64,000 bases of DNA from Providencia stuartii (GCA_900455155.1 UGUC01000001.1:310001-374000), one strand, 5' to 3'; positions 52,086 through 63,429 are shown, counted from the first letter of the stretch. Numbers and translations: made by a program. Notes: generated by a model not told the origin, from the letters alone.

Positions 52086-54620
52086 TTAGAACAGTTCTTG
52101 GCTCTCGCCGCCCTCTTCAAAGATAGTCGTTCCAACCTCTTGAATAGCATGCTCTTTAGGCTCAGTACCCTCAATAAAATACTCTTTACGAGAATTGCCT
52201 AGCTTACCCGTCCGACTATCAATAGAAACAGCAATGATCCCTTTCGGTGGCTTCATCATCGTAACCGGTACACCTTCTAAGATTGACTTCATAAAGTCAT
52301 CCCATATTGGTTGAGCGCTTTTCGCCCCCGCTTCACCACCGCTGATTGCAGTGCGCCCTAAGGTACGCCTATTATCATCAAAACCAATCCAAGCCGAGGC
52401 GACAACATCAGGGCCGTAACCGGAGAACCAAGCATCTTTCGAGCTATTCGTTGTGCCTGTTTTACCACCAATATCACGGCGACCACCTAGATCTCTCGCT
52501 GCACGCCAGCCAGTACCTAACCAACCTGGTTCACCATAGATATTCGTCATCATTGCATCCCTAATTAAGAACGCTAAAGGTGTGCTGATAACATGAGGCG
52601 CATACATATCTTGAGGTGTCGCTTCTTTTGGTGCCGCAGATGTCACTTCCATCGTTGGCTCTTGCTCCGTTGGTTTATCATCTGATTGAGTAATTTCTTC
52701 TGTCGACTCGTCATCAACGCCTTTAAGGGCGATCGTACGCTCCGTATTTCCATAAATCACTGGAATATCAGTACAATCAGGGCAAGCTATTCTTGGATTA
52801 GCTTCAAAAAGCACCTCACCCTCTGCATTCTCAATTTTTTGGATATAGTAAGGGTCAATCAGATAACCACCATTCACCATCACCGCATAGCCTCGCACCA
52901 TCTGCATTGGCGTAAATGATGGCGCACCGAGCGCTAAGGCTTCAGTCCGATTGATATTTTCCGCAGGGAAGCCAAAACGTGTGAGGTAATCGGCTGCATA
53001 GTCAACCCCCATCGCTCTCATGGCGCGTACCATAACCACGTTCTTTGATTCACCTAACCCTTGTCTTAAGCGGATAGGGCCTGCATAACGAGGCGGTGAG
53101 TTTTTTCGGCCGCCAATCTGACCCTGCTCCCGCATCCCAACGACTGATAGGAACATCATTTAACAGTGATGCCAGCGTCAAGCCTTTATCCATCGCTGCT
53201 GTATACAAGAAAGGTTTGATATTCGAGCCAACTTGGCGTAATGACTGAGTGACGCGGTTAAACTCACTCATATTAAAGTCAAAGCCACCCACTAAGGCGA
53301 TAATCGCACCATTATTTGGGTTCAATGCCACAAAAGCCCCGTTAACTTCAGGAACCTGTCCCAGCCACCAAAATATCTTTTACTTTGCGGATCCAAACTT
53401 GCTCACCTGCTTTCATCACCGCATTCACTTTACTTGGCGTGGCACCTTGCTGGGTATCGGAAATGAATTTACGCGCCCAACGCACACCCGCTAAAGTGAT
53501 TTTCTCTGTTGAGCCATCGGCCAATTGCACCGTCGCTTCGCTGTCCGTTGAGGAAAGGACAACAGCAGGTAATAATGGCCCATAAACAGGGGATTTTTTA
53601 AGTTTTTCGATAATTTTTTCTGTCGTCCAGGCAGGCTCTCCTGCTGTCCACAACACGTCTGCTGGCCCGCGATAACCATGACGGACATCATAATCAATTA
53701 AATTATTGCGTACCGCATCAGTGGCTGCGAGTTGGTCTTTGCGAATAACCGTTGTGTAGACTTTGTAACCGTCAGTATAAGCATCTTCACCATGTTGCTC
53801 ATACAATGTTTGGCGTGCCATTTCGGCGAGGTAAGGTGCTGAGAAATCAATTTTCGGTGCGTGATAAGACGCTTCAATTCGCTCATTTTTTGCTTGTTCA
53901 TATTCAGCTTGGGTGATGTATTTTTCTTCTAGCATACGCCCAAGCACCACATTACGACGGCTAATCGCTTTTTCATAAGAGAATAAAGGGTTTGATGTCG
54001 AAGGTGCTTTTGGTAAACCCGCGATCATCGCCATTTCACTGAGCGTTAATTCATTGACCGTTTTACCAAAATACACATACGCGGCTGCGCCAACCCCATA
54101 TGCACGGTTACCAAGGTAAATTTTATTGAGATACAGTTCCATGATCTCATTTTTGGTGAATAACTGCTCAATTCTCACCGCAAGAAAGACCTCTTTTACC
54201 TTACGCATTATGGTTCTTTCTGGGCTTAAGTAAAAGTTTCTGGCTAATTGCTGGGTGATTGTACTCGCCCCTTGGGAAGCACGACCCGAAGATGCCATTA
54301 CCGTAACGGCACGGAAAATACCCACAGGGTCGATACCATGATGCTCATAAAAACGGCTATCTTCCGTTGCAATAAAGGCCTTGATCATCAGGGGTGGGAT
54401 ATCAGCTAATGGCAGCGGAATACGGCGTTTTTCACCATATTGTGCAATTAATTCACCATCAGCACTGAAGATTTGCATCGGCGTTTGTAGGCGGATGTCT
54501 TTCATTGTTGCGACGTCAGGTAACTCATTTTCGACATATTTGTACATGCCAAAAATCGAGGCGGTTCCCAAAAAAATGCAACAAATAACAATAATAAAAA
54601 AAATATTTTACGAACTTCAC
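52086..54620 (-). CDS. mrcA: Penicillin-binding protein 1A (three frameshifts)
   Basis: Bifunctional cell-wall enzyme. The glycosyltransferase domain shows FIATEDSRFYEHHGIDP and GASTITQQLARNFYLSPERT; the transpeptidase has Ser in GSNIKPFLYTAAMD and KTG in GGKTGTTNSSKDAWFSG. Breaks, each one base too long, lie at A8 54596-54603 (membrane helix), A4 53370-53373 (repair gives IWWLGQVPEVNG) and T6 53101-53106 (gives WRPKNSPPRYAGP). Repair gives a normal ~844-residue protein from a GTG at 54620 (KFVKYFFIIIVICCIFLG). Three separate breaks in a core gene point to sequence error. Confidence 0.93.
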
Positions 54621-54736
54621 CGGATAATTCCCATACTCAACAGACAGGAGGGTTTAGATATAGCTGGCGCGTAGTATAAAGCTTATACAGCTCAATAGAA
54701 ATCGTAATTTATTTGTTGATGATAAGGAAATTATCT

Positions 54737-55579
54737 ATGTATTCACAAAAATGGAACATCGGAATAGACCTTTGCCAAGCCTCAATTCAACTTGTTGCCA
54801 CAAAACAAAACCGCAAACGGCGGTACTTATGCGAGTGTTGGCAACATAATATTCCAAACGAAATCACCAGCCAATCTGAACATGATAGATACGAGATGCT
54901 ACTGAAAATTTTAATACAATGGCGTCGGAAATTACCTAAAAATTGTCAGGTCTCAATGGCATTTTCTGCTCTGAGAACATTAAAACAGCAAGTGACTTTA
55001 CCTGAACAAGTGACTTTAAAGCAACCTGAGCTAGGTTGGTACTTACAAAGCTGCGCCGAAAAATTGTTTCCACTAAGTTCAGAAGATTTGGTGATCGATT
55101 ATCGTGTGATAGACAATCGAGCCTACCTAAACGGGGTACGTAAGTCAGAGATCGTGTTTTGGCAAAATTTATTACATGACAGTGGCTTCTTGTTAACCGC
55201 AATTGATGTCGCCCCTTGTGTCTTACGTTACATTGCACGCTATGCTGGGTTACCCGATGAGAGTTGGCTAATACATTATCGCCAAGGGGAGTGGCTATGG
55301 ACTGGCCCCGTCAGTCAACCTGCAACTTATAATCAAATCCAAGAAAATGACATCACCACTCTTCCACAAATTATCGCTCTACTCAATGAAAACAATGGGC
55401 CACTAAAATTGCCTCTCTATTATATCGGTGATCACCATAAGTCTCAGGCAGTACATTCATGGAGCCTATTGCAAGCCTTTCATAACCATACCGTTAGGCT
55501 CCCTCACCAACTCGGTGATTTTGTGGTTGCAACAGGTTTAGCGTTACGCGATAAGGATCGTGACCATGTATCAAGTTAA
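54737..55579 (+). CDS. hofM: DNA utilisation protein HofM (PilM-like)
   Basis: 280 residues from ATG 54737 (AAGGAA upstream), starting MYSQKWNIGIDLCQASIQLV. The actin-like ATPase fold of PilM/HofM is reduced, as in E. coli. First gene of the hof cluster divergent from mrcA. In E. coli the cluster is needed to use DNA as a nutrient. Confidence 0.82.
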   Translation: MYSQKWNIGIDLCQASIQLVATKQNRKRRYLCECWQHNIPNEITSQSEHDRYEMLLKILIQWRRKLPKNCQVSMAFSALRTLKQQVTLPEQVTLKQPELGWYLQSCAEKLFPLSSEDLVIDYRVIDNRAYLNGVRKSEIVFWQNLLHDSGFLLTAIDVAPCVLRYIARYAGLPDESWLIHYRQGEWLWTGPVSQPATYNQIQENDITTLPQIIALLNENNGPLKLPLYYIGDHHKSQAVHSWSLLQAFHNHTVRLPHQLGDFVVATGLALRDKDRDHVSS

Positions 55580-56106
55580 TTTTTTACCTTGGCGGCAACA
55601 GCGTATTACTCGCAATAAACGGCGGTGTTTCGCGCTATTTATTCTGCAAAGTTGTCTAGTCGCGATCGTGGTTATCTACAATTCTTCACAACAGCAGTTC
55701 GAACAAAACACAGTGGCAGATCACCAAAATGCAACTCGAACAACATGTCGCGCAAAAGCAGCAACAGATAAAGGTGATTAACGAAAAACAAGCCAAGCTC
55801 GCTGAATGGCAAACGCACCGACAACACCTTAATCGGCAAGCACAAAGTAACCGAACTCGGTTAAATCTTCTTTATAAGCTACCTGAACTTACACCGCAAA
55901 AAAGCTGGCTCGCGAAGGTCTCACTCACTGGTAATAACCTAGAAATAGCTGCTGTTAGCTATGATTTTCACGATATTAGCCAATTGATCACTCGCTTAGA
56001 AAGCAACCCGTTATTGCATCAAGTACAACTCATAAAAATGGGGAAAACTCGTCAGGTTAACTACTTGCATGTAAGTGCACACTATCAGGAGGAGACGAAT
56101 GAATGA
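55566..56106 (+). CDS. hofN: HofN (PilN-like) (one frameshift)
   Basis: Starts MYQVNFLPWRQQRITRNKRR, the PilN N-terminus, followed by a membrane helix. Overlaps the end of hofM by 14 bases. The frame breaks at A4 55705-55708; one base fewer gives EQTQWQITKMQLEQHVAQ and ~179 residues. Inner-membrane assembly protein. Confidence 0.8.
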
Positions 56107-56647
56107 TAATGCCTCTGGGTTTTGGTATCGCCCTTTTTGGCAACAAACTATTCCTCTTTGGGTTGCTACGATTGCTATCTTACTGGCTTACACCTTTTTT
56201 TGTTGGCAGGAAGTGGAGTCTCAACTGACTGAACTTAAAAATAAAACTCAGCATATCGCCTCTCAATCACAACAATATACGCAGGCACTAACACAACTTC
56301 CTTCACTCCATCAACTTGAGCAACAAATGGTGGCTCTGGAGCAAGAATTAACATTATCAAAACAAAATGCAACACAATTTGTGGCTCATATACAACACAT
56401 GGTTACCCAAACAAAGGTCGTACTTAACCGTTTACAACCCTCGGCGGCTGTAGCGACCAATGAGCAGCGTTATCAGGTTGAAGTTCAAGGTGATTACCCG
56501 CAAATTTACCGCTTCATCCATGCCATTATCACGCCCGCATCATACCAAACAGGTCTCATTTCTGAGGTACGTTTTTCGCCTCGCAATGGCGAGTTAACAG
56601 CCACATTCACCCTCTCATTTATCAAGGATGATATTAATGAACAATAA
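56099..56647 (+). CDS. hofO: HofO (PilO-like)
   Basis: 182 residues from ATG 56099 after AGGAGGAG, overlapping hofN by 8 bases. A membrane helix (PLWVATIAILLAYTFF), a coiled-coil stretch and a small C-terminal domain YQVEVQGDYPQIYRFIHAI as in PilO/HofO. Partner of HofN. Confidence 0.8.
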   Translation: MNDNASGFWYRPFWQQTIPLWVATIAILLAYTFFCWQEVESQLTELKNKTQHIASQSQQYTQALTQLPSLHQLEQQMVALEQELTLSKQNATQFVAHIQHMVTQTKVVLNRLQPSAAVATNEQRYQVEVQGDYPQIYRFIHAIITPASYQTGLISEVRFSPRNGELTATFTLSFIKDDINEQ

Positions 56648-57674
56648 ACTGTTTTTAGCTGTAATCATTGTTTTTACTATTCCCTTAAACGTGATCGCTC
56701 AAGAGATGCGCGACCCCTTCATCCCTCTGCCTTTAGATGAAACTCACCAAAAGCTCGCCTCTCCCTCACCAACTCCCTCTCATCAACCCGTCGAGAATCC
56801 ATTCATCGAAAAAATCTTTAAACTCACATCCATAAGTGCAACAGATGCCCTCGAACAGTTAAAACACCCTGAAAATGCTTTATTATCGAGCCAAGCTACC
56901 GCCATCAGCCACTTTGCAACAAATAGTTTAGTGATAAAAGAGACAAAAACCCGCTTACAACTGATTGAAGAGTGGTTAAAGCAACTTGATGTTCCTAAAC
57001 AGCAAGTCCAAATTACCGCACACATTATCAGCAGCAGCCGGACAGCCCTGCAAGAGTTAGGTTTGGAGTGGGGAATGTTATCGGGTAGCCCCAATAATAG
57101 CCGCTACCAGCGTTATAACCGCTATGACTCTTCATCAGGTCAGTTTAATTTACTTCGGCTGGGCGAAGGGCTGTTAGAACTTAAACTTAATGCTTTAGAA
57201 AAAGAAAATTTGCTCTCTATTATCGCAAGCCCTCGTTTGATGGCTTCACACAAACACCCTGCCAGTATTCAGCAAGGGTCTGAAATCCCCTATGTCACTA
57301 GCACAGAAAAGAAAACACACGTTCAGTTTAAAGATGCGGTATTAGGAATGGAGGTCACGCCAACTCTCTCACGCGGAGATCACGTTGAGCTACTACTGAA
57401 AATCAGTCATAACTCCCCTGATAAAGCGATTACCACCAGTGATGAACACTATTTAGCGATCAATAAGCAAGAAATCGCTACCTCTGTCACGATACGCAAC
57501 AATGAAACATTGATACTCGGCGGCATTTTTCAACAGAAGCAAGAAAAAACAGAAACAGGCCTACCTTTTCTTTCCAACATTCCCCTTTTGGGAAAGTTAT
57601 TTACCAATACAGGTGAACACATTGACCGTAGAGTTCTTGTGGTTTTTATCACACCAAAGCTGATCAATATTTAG
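56637..57674 (+). CDS. hofQ: HofQ-type secretin with HofP-like N-terminus
   Basis: 345 residues, shorter than E. coli HofQ (412). After a signal peptide (LFLAVIIVFTIPLNVIAQ) it starts EMRDPFIPLPLDE, the RDPF mark of HofP/PilP lipoprotein-type partners. It then goes to the secretin N1 domain (SLVIKETKTRLQLIEEWLKQ) and the secretin pore (NLLSIIASPRLMASHKHPAS, AVLGMEVTPTLSRGD, LILGGIF, FLSNIPLLGKLF). The usual STN domain at the N-terminus is absent and no separate hofP gene exists. This looks like a natural hofP-hofQ fusion by deletion. Outer membrane DNA-uptake channel if functional. Confidence 0.8.
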   Translation: MNNKLFLAVIIVFTIPLNVIAQEMRDPFIPLPLDETHQKLASPSPTPSHQPVENPFIEKIFKLTSISATDALEQLKHPENALLSSQATAISHFATNSLVIKETKTRLQLIEEWLKQLDVPKQQVQITAHIISSSRTALQELGLEWGMLSGSPNNSRYQRYNRYDSSSGQFNLLRLGEGLLELKLNALEKENLLSIIASPRLMASHKHPASIQQGSEIPYVTSTEKKTHVQFKDAVLGMEVTPTLSRGDHVELLLKISHNSPDKAITTSDEHYLAINKQEIATSVTIRNNETLILGGIFQQKQEKTETGLPFLSNIPLLGKLFTNTGEHIDRRVLVVFITPKLINI

Positions 57675-57809
57675 ATAAAAAAATAATATTGATACTTCAA
57701 GTAGTTGAATGAATATAAAGGAAATGTGAGCAGAGAAAATTATTTTTTATGCCATAAACTTACCGGATAAATTTGACGCTGACGTCGTTTTAGCATACAA
57801 GGTTACCCA

Positions 57810-57992
57810 TTGAGTGTTCTAACTATCAGTAGATTAAAGAACAAGCTATCAGCCGCTTATAAAATAGCCGCAATCAATTTGCTCTATAAATTAACACGTT
57901 CCTCTGCTTTTATATGCAGTGGCAATACTGTTAAAACTCATGTTGAACAAAACGTTAGGCAAAATAGACGGCATAATAAAAGAAACCAGTAA
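57810..57992 (+). CDS. Possible small basic protein or sRNA region upstream of aroK
   Basis: From a TTG (AAGG eight bases upstream) a 60-codon frame reads MSVLTISRLKNKLSAAYKIA to a basic tail NVRQNRRHNKRNQ. It ends 4 bases before a perfect hairpin at 57996-58029. It could be a small protein or the transcript of a small RNA. No homologue recalled. Confidence 0.3.
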   Translation: MSVLTISRLKNKLSAAYKIAAINLLYKLTRSSAFICSGNTVKTHVEQNVRQNRRHNKRNQ

Positions 57993-57995
57993 CAC

Positions 57996-58029
57996 AAATG
58001 TGGCACTTTGTTCGCTCAGTGCCACATTT
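57996..58029 (+). terminator. Perfect 12-bp hairpin upstream of aroK
   Basis: Stem AAATGTGGCACT / AGTGCCACATTT with a 10-nt loop, followed by ATATAG. It separates hofQ and the small frame from the aroK promoter region. Confidence 0.65.
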
Positions 58030-58177
58030 ATATAGTTGCAATTCAGGTTGATGTATTGAGATAATTTTCTTATCTGATCTCACTTATCACTCATGAGGTT
58101 TCAGTTTAGGTCCCGTCGCTAATTCGATTGGCGGGGCGGGTTATCATTAACGAATAATCGTAGTAATACCAAAAAAC

Positions 58178-58699
58178 ATGGCAGAGAAACGCAATATCTT
58201 TCTGGTTGGACCGATGGGTGCCGGCAAAAGCACTATTGGTCGTCAATTGGCTCAACAGCTTAATATGGAGTTTTTCGACTCTGATCACGAGATTGAAAAA
58301 CGTACAGGTGCAGATGTAGGCTGGGTCTTTGACCTAGAAGGCGAGGAAGGCTTCCGCGAGCGCGAAGAAAAAATCATCAATGAGCTTACCGAAAAACAAG
58401 GCATCGTACTGGCAACGGGTGGCGGTTCAGTAAAATCGAAAGAAACTCGCAATCGCCTATCTGCTCGTGGTGTTGTTGTGTATCTCGAAACCACTATCGA
58501 GAAACAGTTGTCTCGAACTCAACGTGATAAAAAACGGCCACTATTACAAGTGGATGAACCGGCTCGTGAAGTTCTTGAAAAATTGGCATCTGAACGCAAC
58601 CCGATGTATGAAGAAATTGCTGATATCACCATTCATACTGATGAGCAAAGTGCCAAAGTTGTCGCAAGCCAAATCATTGAGCTGTTAGAAAAAAACTAA
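58178..58699 (+). CDS. aroK: Shikimate kinase 1
   Basis: 173 residues, the E. coli length. Walker [10 protein letters not shown] near residue 10, substrate Asp-Arg region [20 protein letters not shown], and LATGGGSV. Makes shikimate-3-phosphate in the aromatic pathway. First gene of the aroKB-damX-dam-rpe-gph-trpS cluster. Confidence 0.97.
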   Translation: MAEKRNIFLVGPMGAGKSTIGRQLAQQLNMEFFDSDHEIEKRTGADVGWVFDLEGEEGFREREEKIINELTEKQGIVLATGGGSVKSKETRNRLSARGVVVYLETTIEKQLSRTQRDKKRPLLQVDEPAREVLEKLASERNPMYEEIADITIHTDEQSAKVVASQIIELLEKN

Positions 58700-58733
58700 C
58701 TTAACATTACTCATGGCAACAAGGTAAAGCAAG

Positions 58734-59828
58734 ATGGAAAAAGTCACTGTTACTCTGGATGAACGCAGTTATCCAATCACAATTGCTCCGGGTCTTTATA
58801 ACCAACCAGATGCTTTTTGGCCACTCAAAGCGGGTCAACGAGCTATGTTGGTGACCAACGAGACACTTGCGCCTATCTATCTTGAGAAAGTGACGCGTGC
58901 TCTTGAAGCAGCAGGGGTAACAGTAGATTCAATCATTTTACCGGATGGGGAACAGTATAAATCCTTGTTCATTATGAACGATGTTTTCACTGCCTTACTC
59001 GAAAAACGCCATAATCGCGATACCACCCTCATAGCACTTGGTGGGGGTGTTATCGGTGACCTAACAGGTTTCGCCGCAGCAAGTTATCAACGTGGGGTTC
59101 GTTTTATCCAAGTACCAACCACCTTGTTATCACAAGTAGATTCATCCGTAGGCGGCAAAACCGCGGTAAACCATCCATTAGGCAAAAATATGATCGGGGC
59201 ATTTTATCAGCCCGCCTCTGTCATCATCGACCTTGATTGCTTAAAAACGTTACCGAAAAGAGAACTTTCATCTGGTCTTGCTGAGGTCATCAAGTATGGC
59301 ATCATCCTTGATGGGGAGTTTTTCAGCTGGCTAGAAGCGAATATCGACGCTCTAATGGCTCTTGATAATCAAGCCATGGCTTACTGCATCCGTCGCTGCT
59401 GTGAATTAAAAGCACAGGTCGTCGCGGCTGATGAGAAAGAGACTAGCGGCTTAAGGGCGCTACTTAACCTTGGCCATACTTTTGGTCATGCTATTGAAGC
59501 CCATATGGGCTATGGCGTTTGGCTGCACGGTGAAGCCGTTGCAGCAGGTATGGTGATGGCGGCTAAAACGGCAGAACGCATAGGCACATTCACCGCACAC
59601 CAAACTCAGCGAATTATCGCCTTGTTAGAACGCGCTGAGCTACCTGTGACGGGTCCTGAGCAAATGAAACCGGATGACTATTTACCTCATATGATGCGGG
59701 ATAAAAAGGTCATGGGCGGGAAACTCCATCTTATCTTACCTACCACAATCGGCCATGCAGAAATGCGCTCAGATATTGAAACACAAACAGTACGAGATGC
59801 GATATCGTCCTGTTTACCCGAAACCTAA
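58734..59828 (+). CDS. aroB: 3-dehydroquinate synthase
   Basis: 364 residues. NAD-binding [16 protein letters not shown], substrate and zinc ligands in [20 protein letters not shown] and LHGEAV. Follows aroK by 34 bases. Cyclises DAHP to 3-dehydroquinate. Confidence 0.97.
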   Translation: MEKVTVTLDERSYPITIAPGLYNQPDAFWPLKAGQRAMLVTNETLAPIYLEKVTRALEAAGVTVDSIILPDGEQYKSLFIMNDVFTALLEKRHNRDTTLIALGGGVIGDLTGFAAASYQRGVRFIQVPTTLLSQVDSSVGGKTAVNHPLGKNMIGAFYQPASVIIDLDCLKTLPKRELSSGLAEVIKYGIILDGEFFSWLEANIDALMALDNQAMAYCIRRCCELKAQVVAADEKETSGLRALLNLGHTFGHAIEAHMGYGVWLHGEAVAAGMVMAAKTAERIGTFTAHQTQRIIALLERAELPVTGPEQMKPDDYLPHMMRDKKVMGGKLHLILPTTIGHAEMRSDIETQTVRDAISSCLPET

Positions 59829-60147
59829 GCCATCTTGTGTGATTATCAGCCAGAAACAGATAAAACCATCCAGATAATTTGAGGTTTTAAAATGTTTCTG
59901 GCAGATATGTCTTAAAATCGTTAAATTATAAGCTATGCCTAAAGTTTCAGGTTACAACACACTCTCAAACACTTAGACTTTTAGACATGCAATATCATAT
60001 GTCGTATTAATCATATGAAGACGATATGACAAGTATAAGACTATCCTTTGCAACATCGCGGGTATACACTATTTACTCGTGAAGAGGCCGTAATGAAAAG
60101 AGAAATTTTATCTCGATTACAAGGTGATATTTATTCGGGAGGGCAAA
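59829..60147. other. aroB-damX spacer
   Basis: About 320 bp. A small hairpin-like stretch with TTAAAATCG / CGTTAAAT-type sequence is weak. No gene recognised; an internal promoter for damX-dam is likely here. Confidence 0.4.
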
Positions 60148-61053
60148 ATGGACGAATTTAAACCAGATAATCAGCCTAATACACAAAATGATCTACGGCC
60201 AGATACATCCGACCGACCGGCAGGTCGTAGCCGTCCATCATCAACAGCAAAACCTAAACTCACGATATCTCGCCAACATATTATGATTGGTGTAGGTGTT
60301 TTGGTGCTGTTATTACTGATTATCGCCATTAGCTCAGCCTTAAAAGCTCCAACAGAGCATGAAAAGCAGCAAACTGATACAACGGCAAACGAGCGTAATA
60401 TCGATTTGTCTAGCTCTTCATCGCTTAGCAATAATCAAAGCCCATCAGGCCAGGCACAAGAGATAAACGTACCGCCTGTGAACCCAGTACCTACCCAAGG
60501 TACTCAACAGCAACAAACAAATAATTATGGTGAACGGATTGAAATCCCGGGTGATGTTGTCGATGCTCTAAACCAAGGTCAATCACTCAACCAAGGCACG
60601 GCGAATACGCCGGCACAAAATATTGCACCGCCTCCTGTGACACAAACGCCACCGGCTCAAAAGCCACAAACGGTGCCTGCAAAACCAGAGAGGACGCAAA
60701 CAAAGCCTGTTGAAACTAAACAACCGGCTCAACCTAAGCAGCCAGCAAAAACAACCACGGCGAACCAAAATCAAAGTGGTAACTTAATGTCAGCGCCTGC
60801 GAGTAACTACACATTACAATTAAGCAGTGCAAGCCGTTCTGATACACTAGAAGCTTTCGCTAAACAACATAAACTCAATAACTATAAAGTTTATAAAACA
60901 ATCCGTAATGGGCAAACTTGGTATGTTCTGATCCACGGCAACTATCGCTCCGTCAATGAAGCTAAAAGCGCTATTGCGACTTTACCAGCCGAAATTCAAG
61001 CGAAAAAACCATGGGTTAGAAATATGAAGCAAGTTCAACAGGATCAGAAATAA
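60148..61053 (+). CDS. damX: Cell division protein DamX, short form
   Basis: 301 residues from ATG 60148 (GGGAGGG upstream). One membrane helix (IMIGVGVLVLLLLIIAIS, ~residues 48-66), then a Pro/Gln/Thr-rich linker and a C-terminal SPOR domain (NYTLQLSSASRSDTLEAFAK to KKPWVRNMKQVQ) that binds denuded septal glycan. E. coli DamX has 428 residues; the difference is in the cytoplasmic part and linker. Located between aroB and dam as expected. Confidence 0.9.
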   Translation: MDEFKPDNQPNTQNDLRPDTSDRPAGRSRPSSTAKPKLTISRQHIMIGVGVLVLLLLIIAISSALKAPTEHEKQQTDTTANERNIDLSSSSSLSNNQSPSGQAQEINVPPVNPVPTQGTQQQQTNNYGERIEIPGDVVDALNQGQSLNQGTANTPAQNIAPPPVTQTPPAQKPQTVPAKPERTQTKPVETKQPAQPKQPAKTTTANQNQSGNLMSAPASNYTLQLSSASRSDTLEAFAKQHKLNNYKVYKTIRNGQTWYVLIHGNYRSVNEAKSAIATLPAEIQAKKPWVRNMKQVQQDQK

Positions 61054-61133
61054 CAACGTTTTATAGCGGGCGCATTATGCTGTCCTGACAGAGTACCCAA
61101 TACTACTCTAAACGTTTGTAACAATAAGACGGC

Positions 61134-62018
61134 ATGAAAAAAACACGCGCTTTTTTGAAATGGGCCGGCGGCAAATACCCTCTAGTGGAAGATATCAAAA
61201 AACATCTTCCACAGGGTGATTGCTTGATCGAGCCCTTTGTAGGAGCAGGTTCTGTTTTCCTAAATACCAGCTACGATGCTTATGTCCTAGCTGATATCAA
61301 CAGCGACCTCATTAACCTCTACAATACCGTAAAATACCGTACAGACTCTTTCATCGGAGAAGTACGCGAGATCTTTACGCCTGAATTTAATACCGCCGAG
61401 CAGTATTACATTAAACGTCAAGAATTTAACCAATCTACAGACCCTATCAAACGTAGCGTATTATTTTTATATCTAAATCGCCACTGCTACAACGGGCTAT
61501 GTCGTTATAATTCACGCGGCGAATTTAATGTGCCTTTTGGTCGTTATAAAAAGCCCTACTTTCCAGAAGAAGAACTACTGTGGTTTGCCGATAAAGCGCA
61601 AAAAGCGACCTTTGTGACCCAAGATTATGAAAGTACGCTGCTATCTGCGGAATCAGGCTCGGTCGTTTATTGTGACCCTCCGTATGCTCCGCTTTCCGAA
61701 ACAGCGAACTTTACGGCCTATCACACCAATGCCTTTAGCGCTCAAGAACAACAAAATCTTGCGCGATTAGCCCATTATTTGTCTTCAGATCGCAAAATTC
61801 CGGTTCTGATTTCAAATCATGACACGCCAGCAACAAGAGAGTGGTATCATCAAGCTAAATTACACATTGTCAAAGTGCGTCGAACAATCAGTCGAAACAT
61901 ACTTAATCGCGCGAAAGTCAATGAGTTGTTGGCACTATATAACGGGGAGCCTGCGCTAAAACTCCCCAAAAACGCTGATAAGAAAAACATCAAGCGCCTC
62001 TCGTCTGGCGTGGAATGA
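61134..62018 (+). CDS. dam: DNA adenine methylase Dam
   Basis: 294 residues, a D12-class N6-adenine methyltransferase. SAM motif FVGAGSVFLN near residue 38, catalytic DPPY in VYCDPPYAPLS (~residue 182), and N-terminal AFLKWAGGKYPL. Methylates GATC for mismatch repair and replication control. Confidence 0.97.
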   Translation: MKKTRAFLKWAGGKYPLVEDIKKHLPQGDCLIEPFVGAGSVFLNTSYDAYVLADINSDLINLYNTVKYRTDSFIGEVREIFTPEFNTAEQYYIKRQEFNQSTDPIKRSVLFLYLNRHCYNGLCRYNSRGEFNVPFGRYKKPYFPEEELLWFADKAQKATFVTQDYESTLLSAESGSVVYCDPPYAPLSETANFTAYHTNAFSAQEQQNLARLAHYLSSDRKIPVLISNHDTPATREWYHQAKLHIVKVRRTISRNILNRAKVNELLALYNGEPALKLPKNADKKNIKRLSSGVE

Positions 62019-62052
62019 CTCTCAGGTGACGTTTAAATAATCGGAGACAATA

Positions 62053-62727
62053 ATGAAAGATTTTCTCATTGCCCCATCTATTTTATCTGCAGATTTTGCC
62101 CGTTTAGGCGAAGATACCTCAAAAGTACTAGCCGCTGGCGCGGATATCGTGCATTTTGACGTTATGGACAACCACTATGTTCCTAACCTCACGTTCGGTG
62201 CACCGATTTGTAAAGCCCTACGCGACTACGGAATTACTGCGCCAATCGATGTCCACTTGATGGTTAAACCTGTCGACAGAATTATCCCTGACTTTGCAAA
62301 AGCAGGCGCAAATCATATCAGCTTCCACGTTGAAGCCAGCGAACATGTCGATAGAACACTACAGTTAATCAAAGAACATGGCTGTACTGCTGGCCTCGTT
62401 TTCAACCCAGCAACACCATTGAGCCACCTAGAGTATGTGATGGATAAAGTCGATATGATCCTACTCATGTCGGTAAACCCAGGCTTTGGTGGTCAATCCT
62501 TTATTCCACATACGCTGACTAAATTGCGCCAAGTCCGTAAAATGATCGATGAAAGTGGCTATGATATTCGTTTAGAAATCGATGGCGGTGTTAAAGTTGA
62601 TAATATTGCCGAAATTGCCGCTGCTGGTGCCGACACCTTTGTTGCAGGATCTGCAATTTTTGGTCAGCCTGATTACAAAACCGTCATTGATCAAATGCGT
62701 AAGGAATTACAAAAGGTATCTCAATGA
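62053..62727 (+). CDS. rpe: Ribulose-phosphate 3-epimerase
   Basis: 224 residues. Signatures [33 protein letters not shown], and [12 protein letters not shown] with the phosphate-binding end AGSAIFG. Metal-binding His and Asp are in place. Pentose phosphate pathway. Overlaps gph by 4 bases. Confidence 0.97.
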   Translation: MKDFLIAPSILSADFARLGEDTSKVLAAGADIVHFDVMDNHYVPNLTFGAPICKALRDYGITAPIDVHLMVKPVDRIIPDFAKAGANHISFHVEASEHVDRTLQLIKEHGCTAGLVFNPATPLSHLEYVMDKVDMILLMSVNPGFGGQSFIPHTLTKLRQVRKMIDESGYDIRLEIDGGVKVDNIAEIAAAGADTFVAGSAIFGQPDYKTVIDQMRKELQKVSQ

Positions 62728-63416
62728 CACAACCGAGTTTAGAAAACATCAAAGCAATTGCCTTTGATTTAGATGGTACTCTCGTTGACAGTGCCGGTGG
62801 ATTAGCTGAAGCGCTAGATAACGCATTAAAAGAACAAGGTTTTCCACCAGCAGGGAAAGAGCGTGTTTCAATTTGGGTAGGTAACGGTGCCGATGTCATG
62901 ATTGAACGCGCATTAACATGGGCGGGAGCAACCATCACTCCCGAGCTTCACCAAGCGACCCGTGACAGTTTTGATAAATTCTATGCCACCGCTGTGACAA
63001 CGGGCAGCGAACTATTTCCAGAAGTCAAAGAGACGTTAGAAAAGCTCGCATTCCATAACATCCCTATGGCCATAGTGACCAATAAACCCACACCTTTTAT
63101 CGCGCCATTACTGAAAAAATTAGCCATTGATCGCTATTTTTCGTTAGTGCTTGGCGGCGATGATGTGAAAGAGAAAAAGCCACACCCAGCGCCACTGTAT
63201 CTCACCATGGGCAAGCTTGGTTTACGTAAAGAGGAATTGCTTTTTGTCGGTGATTCCCGTAATGATATTATTGCGGCAAAAAGCGCACAATGCCCTAGCG
63301 TTGGCCTAACTTACGGTTATAACTATGGTGAATCAATCGCTCTGAGTGAGCCTGACTGTGTATTAACACACTTTTCAGATATCCTGCCTACCATCGGTTT
63401 ATCTGACACAAAATAA
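62724..63416 (+). CDS. gph: Phosphoglycolate phosphatase
   Basis: 230 residues, a HAD hydrolase: nucleophile in [13 protein letters not shown], motif [10 protein letters not shown], motif [17 protein letters not shown]. Removes phosphoglycolate formed in DNA repair. Translationally coupled to rpe (ATGA overlap). Confidence 0.96.
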   Translation: MTQPSLENIKAIAFDLDGTLVDSAGGLAEALDNALKEQGFPPAGKERVSIWVGNGADVMIERALTWAGATITPELHQATRDSFDKFYATAVTTGSELFPEVKETLEKLAFHNIPMAIVTNKPTPFIAPLLKKLAIDRYFSLVLGGDDVKEKKPHPAPLYLTMGKLGLRKEELLFVGDSRNDIIAAKSAQCPSVGLTYGYNYGESIALSEPDCVLTHFSDILPTIGLSDTK

Positions 63417-63429
63417 TTAAAGGATATAA

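Noticed and set aside
52086..54620. mrcA as a true pseudogene
   Set aside because: All three breaks are single extra bases in homopolymers, the same as in other core genes here; sequence error is more likely.
60124..60147. Upstream start for damX giving MIFIREGK
   Set aside because: GGGAGGG precedes the ATG at 60148 at the right distance, and MDEFKPD matches the family start.
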